Of a DNA stretch of 64,000 nucleotides, positions 52,976 to 62,869 are shown piece after piece. The DNA is taken from NCBI GenBank assembly GCA_029948255.1, contig JALIZF010001769.1:558001-622000 (forward strand). The letters run 5' to 3'. The stretch is from Telmatactis stephensoni (Eukaryota; Cnidaria; Anthozoa; Actiniaria; Isophelliidae). Numbering within the stretch: the stretch's first letter is position 1; each line of letters begins with the position of its first letter. The position numbers were made by a program, and so were the translations under genes. The notes below the pieces were generated by a model, which was not told where the DNA came from, made no database searches, and saw only the letters and a list, made by a program, of their open reading frames with translations.

Positions 52976-53818
52976 TCACGCTTGTGTTTTTTTGCCGCTC
53001 TTGGCAGCCGTGTGTTTCACTTGTGAAATATTTCTGATCATGATACACTGAGGCAATTCGTCTCCAAATAGCATTCTTGATATAGGTTGAGAAGCATTGC
53101 ATAATGACTTATAGGCAGAGTCAACTTCTGACCTCAAAAGTTCTCTTCTCTTCATAGAGAATTCGTACACTGAATTGCCCAGAAGGGTTACGGCGTCCAC
53201 TGCTAAATCATAAATATCGTTTAATTTAACTGTGTCGTCCTTACGGGCTTTGGCTTCGACCACTTTATCGACCAGCATAACCACGGGAATAATTCCTTTA
53301 ATAAAGTTTTTCTGAAATGCCTCAAAGGATATCTCACGAGCCTTGGTTTTATCTTCCAAGTCATCCCACAGTTCGGGGTTCACCCGGGGCGACTTCAAGA
53401 AATCACAGTTCTCTGGTCTCAAATATTTCTTTTGGATGTTTGAGAATTGTTCTTTAGCGGTTTTTTTTGGTGCATGAATTATTGACTCTCTTTGCAATGC
53501 CTTCGTTAACTTTCGGGCCACAATCCTCGGAGTCCTTAAACAAGTCTCCGTACGTTAATATTCCAGCCTCGTCGAGGCTTCTCGTAGCTTCTTCACTGTG
53601 AAGCAAGCTTTCGGTCGGGTCGAATTCCGACGGAGGAATAACTTCTTCCTCTAGATCACCAGGTTCAATAGAAATAGCGCTCGTCAAACGAGCTACTTAT
53701 TCTGACATGACCTCCATGGAATGAGCTAGGGAGTCTAAACGTGATTCTAAGTACCCTCCAGCCGCAGCCGGGGCCTGCTCAGCTCCAGAACCTGATGCCT
53801 CTGTCAACGCTTCTGCCA
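52976..53818 (-). pseudogene. DIRS-like Gag (ORF1)
   Basis: Starts at ATG 53818 (MAEALTEASGSGAEQAPAA), is acidic and helical, has a TAA stop near 53697 and a frameshift at a T-rich run near 53461. The main part follows: KKYLRPENCDFLKSPRVNPE, ELWDDLEDKTKAREISFEAF, a helical core with KGIIPVVMLVDKVVEAKA, and RMLFGDELPQ near the end. This is the pattern of the first ORF of animal DIRS elements, a nucleocapsid-like protein. Confidence 0.75.
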
Positions 53819-53948
53819 TCTTTCGTGATGCCTGGCTATGCACGCGAAAAAAAAGACACCTCTCACGCTTCACACTGCCCTTTTATAAGGGGAAATTTGC
53901 ATAACAATTGCTTTGAACCGTGATGGCCTGGTGACTAATCGCGAAATA

Positions 53949-53992
53949 TGCATAATGAATCCCGCAGTGCGGAGCATTATACGAAGGAGAAT
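53949..53992. repeat. DIRS 5' inverted terminal repeat
   Basis: The 44-bp partner of 49843-49886. The outer side reads ATTCTCCTTCGTATAATGCT on the minus strand. Confidence 0.85.
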
Positions 53993-54235
53993 TTCTAAGT
54001 CTTGATGTCCACACATAAATCATCTAAGGAAGTATGGAACGAAATTATAAATTCAAGTGATGTATCTAGATAAACCCCGGGAATTATGAATTCAAGTGAT
54101 TTACATCCCGGAGAAGCTCTATATAAAACCCTTGAATATATAATCATCGTGAATTTAGTGATAATAAAGTCCTATGAATAACAAAGAAAACAGATTCAAT
54201 CATATAGTAATTCTTCGATCTAGTTCATTTGTCTG

Positions 54236-54300
54236 ACAGAGTTTATTTCTCTGACCGAGATTTATTTTTTCGACCGACGTTATTTTAGTGTCTGACCAAC
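54236..54300 (-). repeat. Inverted short copy of the 19-bp minisatellite border
   Basis: The reverse strand reads TTGGTCAGACACTAAAATAA and then two to three CGGTCAGAGAAATAAA units, as at 43841. Confidence 0.75.
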
Positions 54301-54304
54301 AATT

Positions 54305-54392
54305 ATGGAAGGGATAAATACCGAGAAGCGAGGCTTTTAGCCATATACATCATATATGGATAAAAGCCGAGCTACGAGGTATTTATCTGCCT
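54305..54392. mobile_element. Foldback element, AGGCAGATAAATACC family, copy 2
   Basis: Contains GATAAATACCGAGAAGCGAG and the right end GAGGTATTTATCTGCC. Its right end is followed by TTATTA, where the 3.46-kb element starts. Confidence 0.7.
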
Positions 54393-54712
54393 TATTAGGG
54401 ATGTCCGTTTTAGCGGCACTGGCACAAGGTATGCCAAACTTGTAATTGACATTCAAAGTTATTGTCTTGGACCCATTCATTTTAACAAAAGGCTTGGCGA
54501 TTATCAACAATAGAGAGGTTTTTTATTGAGTTTCCATCCCGTCCAAGTGCGAAGTGCAATTTTGGCCAGTGTAATGCTGCCATATACTTTAATTTTCCAC
54601 ATTTTCGATTTCCAGTTATGGGGAAATTATTATCAAAATTTGAAGTACTCTTTTTTGATGTAAAATGTGAAGAATTAATTCGTGATTACATTCATGTTGC
54701 CGTCGTTTTAGA

Positions 54713-55790
54713 CTGATTCCATAAGTCGGTCCCAGTTCGCTCTCTGACGATTTTTTTTTTTCGCTCACGGGTCCGACTTATTTGCAAACATACTCAGAAA
54801 TGATCCGCATCTCGAAAAAACGAGATAGCCAATGAAATCGTTTGTTATGCCATTCAAAACATTTTGACCAATCACATACTATGTCTTATTATACCGATCT
54901 GAAACTTCACTTCCGGTAAGACGCCATTTTGTTTTTGAAAATGAATTACCAACTAAACGAAGATAACGTTAAAGCCGTTCCAAAGAAAAGCTATTGAACA
55001 AGTTCTAGAGGGGAAAGACGTGTTTGTTTATCTTCCCACAGGATGTGGCAAAACGTTTTGCCTGATCTATTAGATGCAAAGGCCGCCAACGGCAATATTT
55101 TTGTATCGCCTTTGACGCCTTGATGAAAGATCAAGTGGACAGTTTTAGGAAGTTACTAGATTCCCGCTGCCTTTGCCGGCTTTACCGGAGAAGGAGAAGA
55201 CGATTCCACTGTGACAGAAGAGGCTAAATTTGGCAAATACAAGGCTAGTAATGATTGTAATATTATCTGACAAAGCCCAGTGGTTTTGGTCATGCCCTCG
55301 TGAAACAAGTTCTGCAGTTATAAGTCGTTTATCTCTCTGGAATTACATCGAAGGAGTTTAAAAATATTCTAGGGTGTATTGATGTTGATGAGGCTCATTG
55401 TGTAACTCAGTGGTAAGCTTATGTTTTAATAAAATTTGAATGTTCCATGATGTGTGTTGTTATCTTTGCCTAGATTCACGCCGTAAAGATTGTAAACTAA
55501 CTCTTCATTCTCAGTGCCCACAATTCTTCTTTTTTCTTTCTGAGAACTGCAAACGTCCTCAGCTCGATTTAAACTTTATAGGAGTACTTTTATAAGAAAA
55601 CATCGAGTTGTAGAAATAAAGAAACGTTGAAATGACTTGCGAAAAATTATGGAATTTTACTTCCGGCTCATTAGGTATTCAAGAGCCTCGTTTTGGTTTG
55701 TACAGCAACGGCTGATGAATGTGATAAGTCGGACCCGTGAGCGAAAAAAAAATCGTCAGAGAGCGAACTGGGACCGACTTATGGAATCAG
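54713..55790. mobile_element. 1.08-kb TIR element carrying a helicase fragment
   Basis: The left arm CTGATTCCATAAGTCGGTCC through CGCTCACGGGTCCGACTTAT (about 70 bp) is inverted almost perfectly at 55721-55790. Between the arms lies a RecQ-like coding remnant. The target duplication is not clear. Confidence 0.75.
54941..55412 (+). pseudogene. RecQ-like helicase, 5' fragment
   Basis: Starts at ATG 54941 (MNYQLNEDNVKAVP). It continues across several frameshifts through QVLEGKDVFVYLPTGCGKT (Walker A at 55041-55055), a SPL.ALMKDQVDSF-like motif Ia and IDVDEAHCVTQW (DEAH box at 55387-55398), and ends at a GTAAGC donor. The order of motifs is that of a RecQ-family 3'-5' DNA helicase. Only the first RecA-like lobe is present, and frameshifts abolish function. 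It may be a captured host gene or a helicase normally carried by this transposon family. Confidence 0.75.
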
Positions 55791-56351
55791 AATCAATCTA
55801 CCGTCGTTTCATTTTAAGTTTTTTTTCCCTTTTTTCTTCTTGCCATCCGAGCATTTCTGTAATGGTGTGGAAAGTCATGTCCGGGTAAACTATTACTAGT
55901 TGAGCATTTCAGCTTTAGAAAACTGTTGTCCTTTTCCAGTTTCCCGTTTGGCGTATGGACGTGACAGCTGTCATGCTCTTTGCATGGTTGGTTTGCACTT
56001 CAAAGAAAGAATTTGACAGAAAACTGTAATATCAGTGTGAACAGAAAACTGCGTATTTTGTTTCTTGCATAACTTTGACTTTGAGATGAAATTTCGTTGA
56101 ACCACTTCATGTAAAGAAAGACTTCTAGCAAAGCTAAAGATTACAAACAATTTACGGGGTACGACAAACCTTGTACACCTTGAGAAGGGTGACAAAAGCT
56201 CTGTTTATTACATGGTCAGCTATTCGGATGGTCTTTGGTACCCAAGACAGCCTCACCAGAGGGGAGAGCTTATCTTGTCCGGTAGAATAGAATTATCCGG
56301 ATTACCGACAGGCATATTCATTATTTCCTTGCCGTTTTGGTATAAATTAAA
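55791..56351. other. No gene recognised
   Basis: The interior of the 3.46-kb element. Only short frames. No motif seen. Confidence 0.4.
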
Positions 56352-56664
56352 CGGGGTGCGTTCTCACGGGACGGTCGAATTTTTGACCGGTTGAAAAATC
56401 GACCTGGATATGCTGTTGGTACGAAAATTTAACCGGTCAAGCTGTTCACATGATAAGACCTCGATACCAGTCAATATATCGACTGTGCCGGCTAAAAATT
56501 CGTTGTCATGAATATCATTTTGCAAGTTGAATATTTGCTGTGGTTCAAATTTTCGTGCGATTATCACGGACCCAGGTGCATAACAAAACGCTAAATAAAA
56601 CGTGCCGATTTTGTTTTGACCGGTCAAAAATTTAACCAGTTTAGTGTGAACTGTACGTGAGAAA
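56352..56664. mobile_element. MITE-like inverted repeat with TTGACCGG
   Basis: GTTCTCACGGGACGG and ATTTTTGACCGGT at the left correspond to ACCGGTCAAAAATTTAACC and GAACTGTACGTGAGAA at the right. The arms are imperfect and the element is about 310 bp. The minus-strand frame across it is repeat-derived. Confidence 0.55.
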
Positions 56665-57833
56665 CTCAATGAAAATTAGTCAAATCTTTCATTTCTATCA
56701 TTTGCATTTAATTGCGCACATGTGAGATGCAAAACACGCTATAATTCTCTGCTACGCTGGCAAAACTAACAATAACAATGACGATTACCTAGACTGGGAT
56801 TTAGCGCTTACGTGATACATGTGCAAAGACATTAGAAGAGATTCAACGCTTCGAATGGAAATAAAAAACTTGCAGGGATGAATATGTTGAGCCTTCTGAA
56901 TACGTTTGTGGCTTTGAAGTCTGCGGAAAAAAAAACTTACTGAAATTAGAGAGTTCTTGATTATATTAATTAACAAACAGAAGACGTAGTTGCGAGCAAA
57001 TCTGCTCCAAATCAAAGCTACGAAAACAAGCAAAAAAACGGTAAAGGAATATAGGGACTGATGTGGAGGTGAAATGCAAACAGCATCGACAGCATCACTT
57101 ATCGTTCAAGTAATATACAGGGCGCGTAATTCTCTGTCGCAAGTCAGCGTTATATCTGTGTAAAGATCCGGAACTGAAGGCAAACCGGTAAAGCGCGCGC
57201 CATCGAGTTCCTCGGCTCCGTATTTTTTGAACTCAGTCAAATGACATACTTTTCGTATTGAATACAAACAAGAGAATATTAATTCGCAAGTAAAATTTTT
57301 GAACATAACCTCCTGCAAAAAAGGAACTATGATAACTAATCTGAATTTGACTAGCTATGAAATAATTCTCCGTATTTTCCGCACATAAACATGGCAGGGT
57401 CCGGTTATAAGTTAGGATATGTTTGAAAATTAAAAACAACATTTCCCCTCCAAAAATGTGGAAAGATCTCAGTTTTACATTATTCCTATGCTTGCTATCA
57501 ATCAGCTGATGAATCTCATTATTTTTGTCTTGACTGGATGACAAAACCGGTTTGACTAGGGGGCAAAAGCTCTCATCCAGAAAGAGTCCTTTTGTAATCT
57601 TGTAATTCAGCTGGTAAAAATTCCGCACGAGACAGGATATGACGCCTATTGATAGCAGGCAGTTTGTGCTATTTTCCAAGTTTCAGTATTACACGATGAT
57701 CAGTGTTGGTATTTTTACTGGTATCCTTATTGGTCTTTTTAGTGTTTTTATGATAGAGAGAGAACAATGGCTTGAAAGTTGAGGTGTGACTTTGAAACAA
57801 TAGTCCCTTATTTTGTGCCAAACACGCTGTTGT
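56665..57833. other. No gene recognised
   Basis: The right part of the 3.46-kb element. The minus-strand frames at 57233-57679 (148 codons) and 57689-58018 are open but show no known motif, and the second crosses the element border. Confidence 0.4.
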
Positions 57834-57983
57834 GCCGCTAAAACGGACATCCCTATTATATGATGGAGGCGAGCTTCACACAAAGGCGATTTAGAGTGGT
57901 TTTCATAAACCTGTGAAATACACTTTAGCTTATTACACTTTATTACACTTTGGCTCTTTTGCTTTCTATTATATTTCTTGACT

Positions 57984-58483
57984 AGAGTGCATTTCATATG
58001 TCTGTGAAATAAGATCAAGTTATTTGTGCCTATTTAGTTGCTATTCAGTTGTTATTTAGTTACTGCCATTGAACCAGAACTTTCTTATAATAGCAATACA
58101 CTGGATGTGTAGAAAATCTGTTTCAATGAAAGAAACAATGAAGGTTCATTTGAAGTAATAAAGTAATTAAAAGCTATTATGCAGTCATTTGTCTCAATTC
58201 TCTTGTGTATTTGATGCCTCCAGTGTATTGCTATTATAAGAAAGTTCTGGTTCAATGCTAGTGACTAAATAGCAACTAAATAAGCACAAATAACTTTGAT
58301 CTTAGAGTGATTTTCACCGGACTGTGAAATAGTTACTAAGCTAATAGACACTAATAGATTCTGCACCCATTGTTTTCTTTTATTGCATTACAACTATTAG
58401 ACATTATTAAACACTGACTATTAGTAATTGTTTCACAGTCCGATGAAAATCACTCTATTTCACAGACATATGAAATGCACTCT
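57984..58483. mobile_element. Middle GAGTG MITE
   Basis: The ends are GAGTGCATTTCATATGTCTG and its inverse, with TA flanks. Long complementary arms run inward (AGTTATTTGTGC, CAGAACTTTCTTATAATAGC and their inverses). The right arm is broken by the innermost element. Confidence 0.8.
58304..58456. mobile_element. Innermost GAGTG MITE
   Basis: The ends are GAGTGATTTTCACCGGACTG and its near inverse, with TA on both sides. The core has CCATTGTTTTCTTTT, as at 2294-2448. Removing it with one TA restores the pairing of the middle element's arms (GATCTTATTTCAC against GTGAAATAAGATC). Confidence 0.85.
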
Positions 58484-58549
58484 ATTACACTTTATTACAC
58501 TTTAATTAGTACACTTTGTTTCACGGGTTTATGAAAACCACTCTAAAAT

Positions 58550-58740
58550 TAAGTCAATCACTAATTAGATCATTGTTACCGAATTCCCAGAAGGAAACCT
58601 TAAAGAATTGTTTTTCAATTCTATTCCGAGGAACACTAACGAACTTCATGATAACAAACAAAACATTTTTTTGTTGAGAAGATCAGATAGCTCAGTAGTA
58701 TAGTGGTTAAAAGCGGATATGATACATCCCGGAGAAGCTC
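58550..58740 (+). repeat. Second copy of the host repeat with tRNA-like word
   Basis: Matches 49320-49520 at about 95% by eye and then continues into CATCCCGGAGAAGCTCTAT, as at 54105. This shows the site before the DIRS-like insertion. Confidence 0.8.
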
Positions 58741-59187
58741 TATTTAAAAACTAACCACACCCTATTTCCATTGTTTAATGTAGGTTTTGAATTTCGGGGG
58801 AAGACCCGGGACAGGTTTTGAATTTTGAATTCAAGACCTGCATTAGGTTCATATGGACCCGGGACAGGTTTTGAATTCCTGCATTAGGTTCTTTAGTCAT
58901 TAATACACACATTTGAGAGCTTTTACCTTCAATGCACATTTGAGATTTTAGACACACACACACTAGAAGTCAGAAAGTCTTAAAATTTAAGGAATTGACT
59001 ATTCTAACCTTTAAAAAATCGTAAATGATATCTTTCGAATCGACCCTACCAAGCCTCCGGAACCCTCAACCCTTAGAGTGATTTCCATTTGACCGTGAAA
59101 GAAAAATGACCATTTAGTTTGTAGTAGTTGATAAGAAACAAAAGAAAACAATGGCTTGAGAGTCTACTACCAACTATTAGTGTATTA
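58741..59187. other. No gene recognised; short direct repeats
   Basis: Contains three GACAGGTTTTGAATT repeats near 58810-58880 and a partial GAGTG-type end (TTAGAGTGATTTCCATTTGA) near 59075. No coding content. Confidence 0.45.
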
Positions 59188-59563
59188 TTCTGTTTCAGTC
59201 ATTGTTATTAATAAGGTATGGACACGCAACTCCGACCGGAGTCTCCTCCGATACGAAGTAGCAGGCAGCCAGTCGAGGTGCTCCTGCACCCCGGCTGAAC
59301 TGGGTGGGGAGGGTGGGTCGTGATCTCTATTCGGGCCCCGACTCTGATTTCTTGACCAAGTAATGCTTGCAAAGGCGTCCTTTTAATTTATATAAACTGG
59401 AAACCAATCAGAACTGCCTATTTTTACCGCCACGGGACATTCCTTCGTGAAAGGGGTCATAAACAACATTCCCTCAACAGAATATACATATTCAATGACT
59501 TTGCATAGTGTATTATTCTGTTTCAGTCATTGTTTTTAATAAGGTATGGACACGCAACTCCTT
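59188..59563. repeat. 52-bp direct repeats 323 bp apart
   Basis: ATTATTCTGTTTCAGTCATT through TAAGGTATGGACACGCAACTCC occurs at 59188-59240 and again at 59511-59563. It may be an ancient LTR-like or recombination-derived pair. Nothing is recognised between them. Confidence 0.7.
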
Positions 59564-59832
59564 CCCTTCGTTCCTCCACCTCCAAAGACGCTAGAACCAG
59601 ATTTAATCCTCACATATATCAATTCTTTATTTTTTAATTAACTGAACTTTATACTAATATGAACACGTTCTCCCTTCCCAATCCTTATCAAAAAAAGAAA
59701 AACTCCGGACCCCAAAAACAAACCAGTATGGTCTTAGGAAAAGCCTTAACGAAAACCTTCAATTGATCCATAGATTTAGAATCGGTTCCCACACCTGTAT
59801 CTAAGGAGTGGGGCCTAGGGGGGGTTACGAAT

Positions 59833-60125
59833 ACCGCAATCCCGCACGAAAAATTCGAAAATACCGCAATCTCGCACGAAAAAATGGTCAATCCCGCAGT
59901 CCCGCATGAAAAATTCGAAAATACGGCTCACCACACGAAAAAATTCGAAATACCACTCCCACGGGACCTCACGCGCAGAAACATGAATCATAGAAACATG
60001 AAATTTTCTATCGAGCGCCAGAAAGCAAAATCCCGCATCTCGCAGGCCTCAAAAATACCGTATTACCGCGCACAAATACCGCACACAAAAAATGGTCAAT
60101 CCCGCAATCCCGCAAACCCCCAGGA
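59833..60125. repeat. Degenerate CCCGCA-rich tandem repeat
   Basis: Several variants of ATACCGCAATCCCGCACGAA with GAAAAATTCGAAAATAC spacers. It merges on the right with the end of the recombinase fragment. Confidence 0.7.
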
Positions 60126-60129
60126 CCCC

Positions 60130-60265
60130 CTCTGTAAGTTTTCCAACCCAGATGATCCATAATTTGATCAAGACTTACATCGACTAGCGCCATTGAGATA
60201 GCCGCGTCGCTCCTAAAACCATGCAAAGTCAAGTGATCACTTGACAAAGAGCCCTTCAAATTCAT
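60130..60265 (-). pseudogene. Tyrosine recombinase C-terminal fragment
   Basis: The minus strand reads DHLTLHGFRSDAAISMAL then LDQIMDHLGWKT. HGFRS is the HxxR catalytic box, and the DHLGW stretch normally precedes the nucleophile Tyr of tyrosine recombinases. The frame is then lost in the CCCGCA repeats, so the Tyr is missing. I link this type to YR retrotransposon or Crypton-like proteins common in corals (from memory). Confidence 0.55.
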
Positions 60266-61430
60266 TTACGGAAATGCTCAACCTTGACTGCGCTGCAGCC
60301 GCTTCAAGAGCTCTCGGAGTAATCAAACCCTCCTTCTGAACTCGAGTTTTTGGCATGTTTGTAGACATGTAGAGTGAACGATAATCCGTGACGTCATTGA
60401 AATGAGACGCTTGGAATAATCAGCTGAATTTATATCACTCGAAAGTTGTCGAAAAACTGGCATTGTTATTCACAGTTTATATCATACTCCGGGAATCCAC
60501 TAAAACCATTGTTTTATGCTCTTGGAAGTATTCAATAGGGTCACAAACTATTTAATGATATTCCTCGAGAAGACAATGTTCTTTTAGAAGTTGCTCATGG
60601 TCGTTGATCAATCGATCGAAGCAAGTCGATAACTGATAAGTTCAGATATATTGCCTTCGAGTCTCATTCGAATGTCCTCTGAGAAGTAAAATCTCTTGAG
60701 AAAGCCACATGATATCGCTAAAATTTCTGGTAAATTTTGCTTACGCAGACTACTCTCAGTAGTTCAAAAATTAAATCCACATATATTTATACCGCAAGGA
60801 ATAAAACAACAATGCGTTGTTAGATTCTTTGTAACCAAAGATATTTATCAAGTAGTTTTTTAGCTGCTAGGGCCACTTATCAATAAGTTATTTTTTAATC
60901 ATTGCTATTAACACTAGTTGTTTGTGATCAGTAAATTGAGGACGAAATTTGTTGCTTCTTTACTCCCCTATAAAGCACTTTTGACCCCACGTCATCTTTG
61001 TACCGCACAGTAATATTCATCAAACTCATGGACGCTTTTGGGACGTTTTCCAAGGAAAGACACTGTCATGTTCGATGTATAGACGAGTTTTTTGGGTCAA
61101 ACCTTTCGCTGAATTAATAAGTTTTTTTTTTTTTTTAAACCTCGTACAATATACAGTACTAATCAGCTCGCAGCACTTCACTTTCTGTTAGAAACGGCTA
61201 GTTAACGTAAAATATTTGAGTATGCTGTGTAAATATATATTTTTAAAATCAATTGCCAACTAAAGTAAAGTAAAGCGACCATATTTTACATCGATAACTC
61301 GTGACAGTAATTTGGGTAACTGATAAACTTGAAATCGACGGTGCGCTCATTTTACCCCCCTCTTTCCATCAGTACTCCGTTTTAAGGGTATGTAAAGGTA
61401 ATTCAAGGAAATTGAAGCAAGGATGCACAT
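60266..61430. other. No gene recognised
   Basis: AT-rich. A short minus-strand stretch near 60250-60355 (TPRALEAAAAQSRLSIS) may be upstream coding of the recombinase fragment. Otherwise nothing seen. Confidence 0.4.
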
Positions 61431-61439
61431 TAGGCGCCC

Positions 61440-61560
61440 TCTCGCTAAATAAATCTCCCTTATGTGATAACCACAATTTTGGCAGAAGTTAAAATTTTCC
61501 TCAATGGCATGGCTACACTTGGCACAAGATACCGATGGTTGGAACAACTTAATTGGGAAC
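61440..61560 (-). pseudogene. Zinc-ribbon fragment
   Basis: The minus strand reads SCAKCSHAIEENFNFCQNCGY, two CxxC pairs as in zinc ribbons. I recall this type of ribbon at the start of coral YR retrotransposon proteins. It lies between the recombinase fragment and the RT-linked frame, all on the same strand. Confidence 0.45.
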
Positions 61561-61770
61561 CCTTGGTAACGTCTGAGACAACAAGTTTTGTGAAAAACAG
61601 GACACGTGACAGGTGAAAATTCAATGAAAAAGGTCAAAAGGACGCGATGAAAAACACACACTTGGACGGAGACAGAAATACATTTCGATTGCCTTTGGAA
61701 CAAAGTTTCAACACATTGTCAAAAGGTCCCACTCGTGCATCAAAATCAGTCACCATGCATACTGAAACGT

Positions 61771-62433
61771 CTAGAATACAAATCGGACACGATGAGTGAA
61801 AATGGAAACACGACAAACCTTCACGACCGGAAAACAACAGTCGAGGACATATCGAAACTTGGGCTTATCTGACACAAATTGTGAAAATTTCTTGCACGAC
61901 GCATGGTTTGGCCATATTTTAGAAGGTGGCTGGCTTGAGTCATACTGAACGCCCTTGAAGAGACCCGAAAAATGGACCGTAAAGTCGAGCACATTAACTC
62001 CCTCTCTTAACCACGATAGAATGACATCCCGTTTTGGGTGCTGTTCGAAAATACGTTCCCACCAGACAAAGTTAGCATGGATGCCCCCCGCTACAAATTT
62101 TTCTGGGTCTCGTAGACGCAACGTAGATAGACCAGGCCTGTGTTCCATTTTTAAAATATCTTCTGGAAGTAAATACATAGTCTCTCCCCCCTGGACAGGG
62201 ATCCCATCCCAAGTCACCCATGAATGGTTCTGAGTTGGCGATTTCCCACACAACAGCAGCTTAGTCTCAAACTCTCGATCAATAAATTCCCACTGAGCGA
62301 TCTTAACGTTTAGGAAATCGTCTACACGCCGTCGCTTGATCTGAAGAAAAGAAAAGACAAAAGGACCGCTCAATGCGCATTCTGTAGTAGAGAAATCCCC
62401 CGGTGGATGGGATCCCTGACCAGGAGGGAGCAA
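61771..62433 (-). CDS. N-terminal region of a YR-retroelement RT protein
   Basis: A probable exon starts after a T-rich acceptor (TTTTCTTTTCTTCAG) near 62341. It contains KRRRVDDFLNVKIAQWEFID, GGIHANFVWWERIF, ILSWLREGVNVLDF and GLFKGVQYDSSQPP, ending near HASCKKFSQFVSD before losing similarity. This region precedes the RT domain in proteins I recall from coral tyrosine-recombinase retroelements. No RT catalytic motif is in the window. The frame continues to 61771 without recognisable content. Confidence 0.45.
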   Translation of the reverse strand: MLPPGQGSHPPGDFSTTECALSGPFVFSFLQIKRRRVDDFLNVKIAQWEFIDREFETKLLLCGKSPTQNHSWVTWDGIPVQGGETMYLLPEDILKMEHRPGLSTLRLRDPEKFVAGGIHANFVWWERIFEQHPKRDVILSWLREGVNVLDFTVHFSGLFKGVQYDSSQPPSKIWPNHASCKKFSQFVSDKPKFRYVLDCCFPVVKVCRVSIFTHRVRFVF

Positions 62434-62869
62434 CTACCACGCCCACGTAAAAGTGGCACGCAACATCGGCAGCCCAGAATATAAGGCGAACCCATGCGAG
62501 TTACTCTCCCCGATCCAGGCAGAAAAAGAAAGCAAACGAAAACAAGAAAACAAGGTCTAGAAGGAACTAAACAGTCCAAAGAATACTTCTCAACACACGC
62601 TAACTAGACTTTATTATATATATTATTGTTATATAGAACCAACCCTAACACATAAGACAAAACAAAACAAATTCCATTGAGCGACAACTAATGCAATGGA
62701 CGAAAAAAGGAATAGAAATCAGAATGATCGTAATTACCCTCACTTAACAGGGTCAAGCGAAATATCTTACATGCAATTGATAGACATACACAAGCCAAGA
62801 TCACAGGCCATTTACAATAATTATCAAGCCTTCCAAAACACTATACGCGTAAAAAACGCTGCGTTTACA
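62434..62869. other. No gene recognised
   Basis: Mixed sequence with an AT-rich patch near 62610. It leads into the minisatellite. Confidence 0.4.

Larger units (their letters stand above)
49521..53992 (-). mobile_element. DIRS-like tyrosine-recombinase retrotransposon
   Basis: The minus-strand order is terminal repeat, gag-like ORF, RT-RNase H, tyrosine recombinase overlapping the RT frame, then a 3' region with internal complementary repeats. That is the DIRS layout (established: RT and YR, no DDE integrase, inverted ends with an internal complementary region). The insertion border at 49521 is visible because the flanking repeat recurs intact at 58550-58740. Frameshifts and stops show decay, yet the RT active site is intact. 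Confidence 0.85.
54398..57853. mobile_element. 3.46-kb TIR element with TATTA duplication
   Basis: The ends are GGGATGTCCGTTTTAGCGGC and its inverse. The flanks TATTA lie at 54393-54397 and 57854-57858. The empty site TTATTATATGAT is seen at 49286-49297. No transposase is recognised inside. The interior holds the nested 54713-55790 element, a MITE and AT-rich sequence with short frames. A five-base duplication is uncommon for the well-known animal superfamilies. Confidence 0.75.
57893..58544. mobile_element. Outer GAGTG MITE (TA flanks)
   Basis: The ends AGAGTGGTTTTCATAAAC and GTTTATGAAAACCACTCT are inverted. TA lies on both sides of GAGTGG/CCACTC. It is inserted in the host repeat, whose uninterrupted copy is at 49310-49340. 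It contains the next element. Confidence 0.75.

Noticed and set aside
59188..59563. LTR pair of a small retroelement
   Set aside because: The repeats are 52 bp and lack TG/CA ends and coding content between them.
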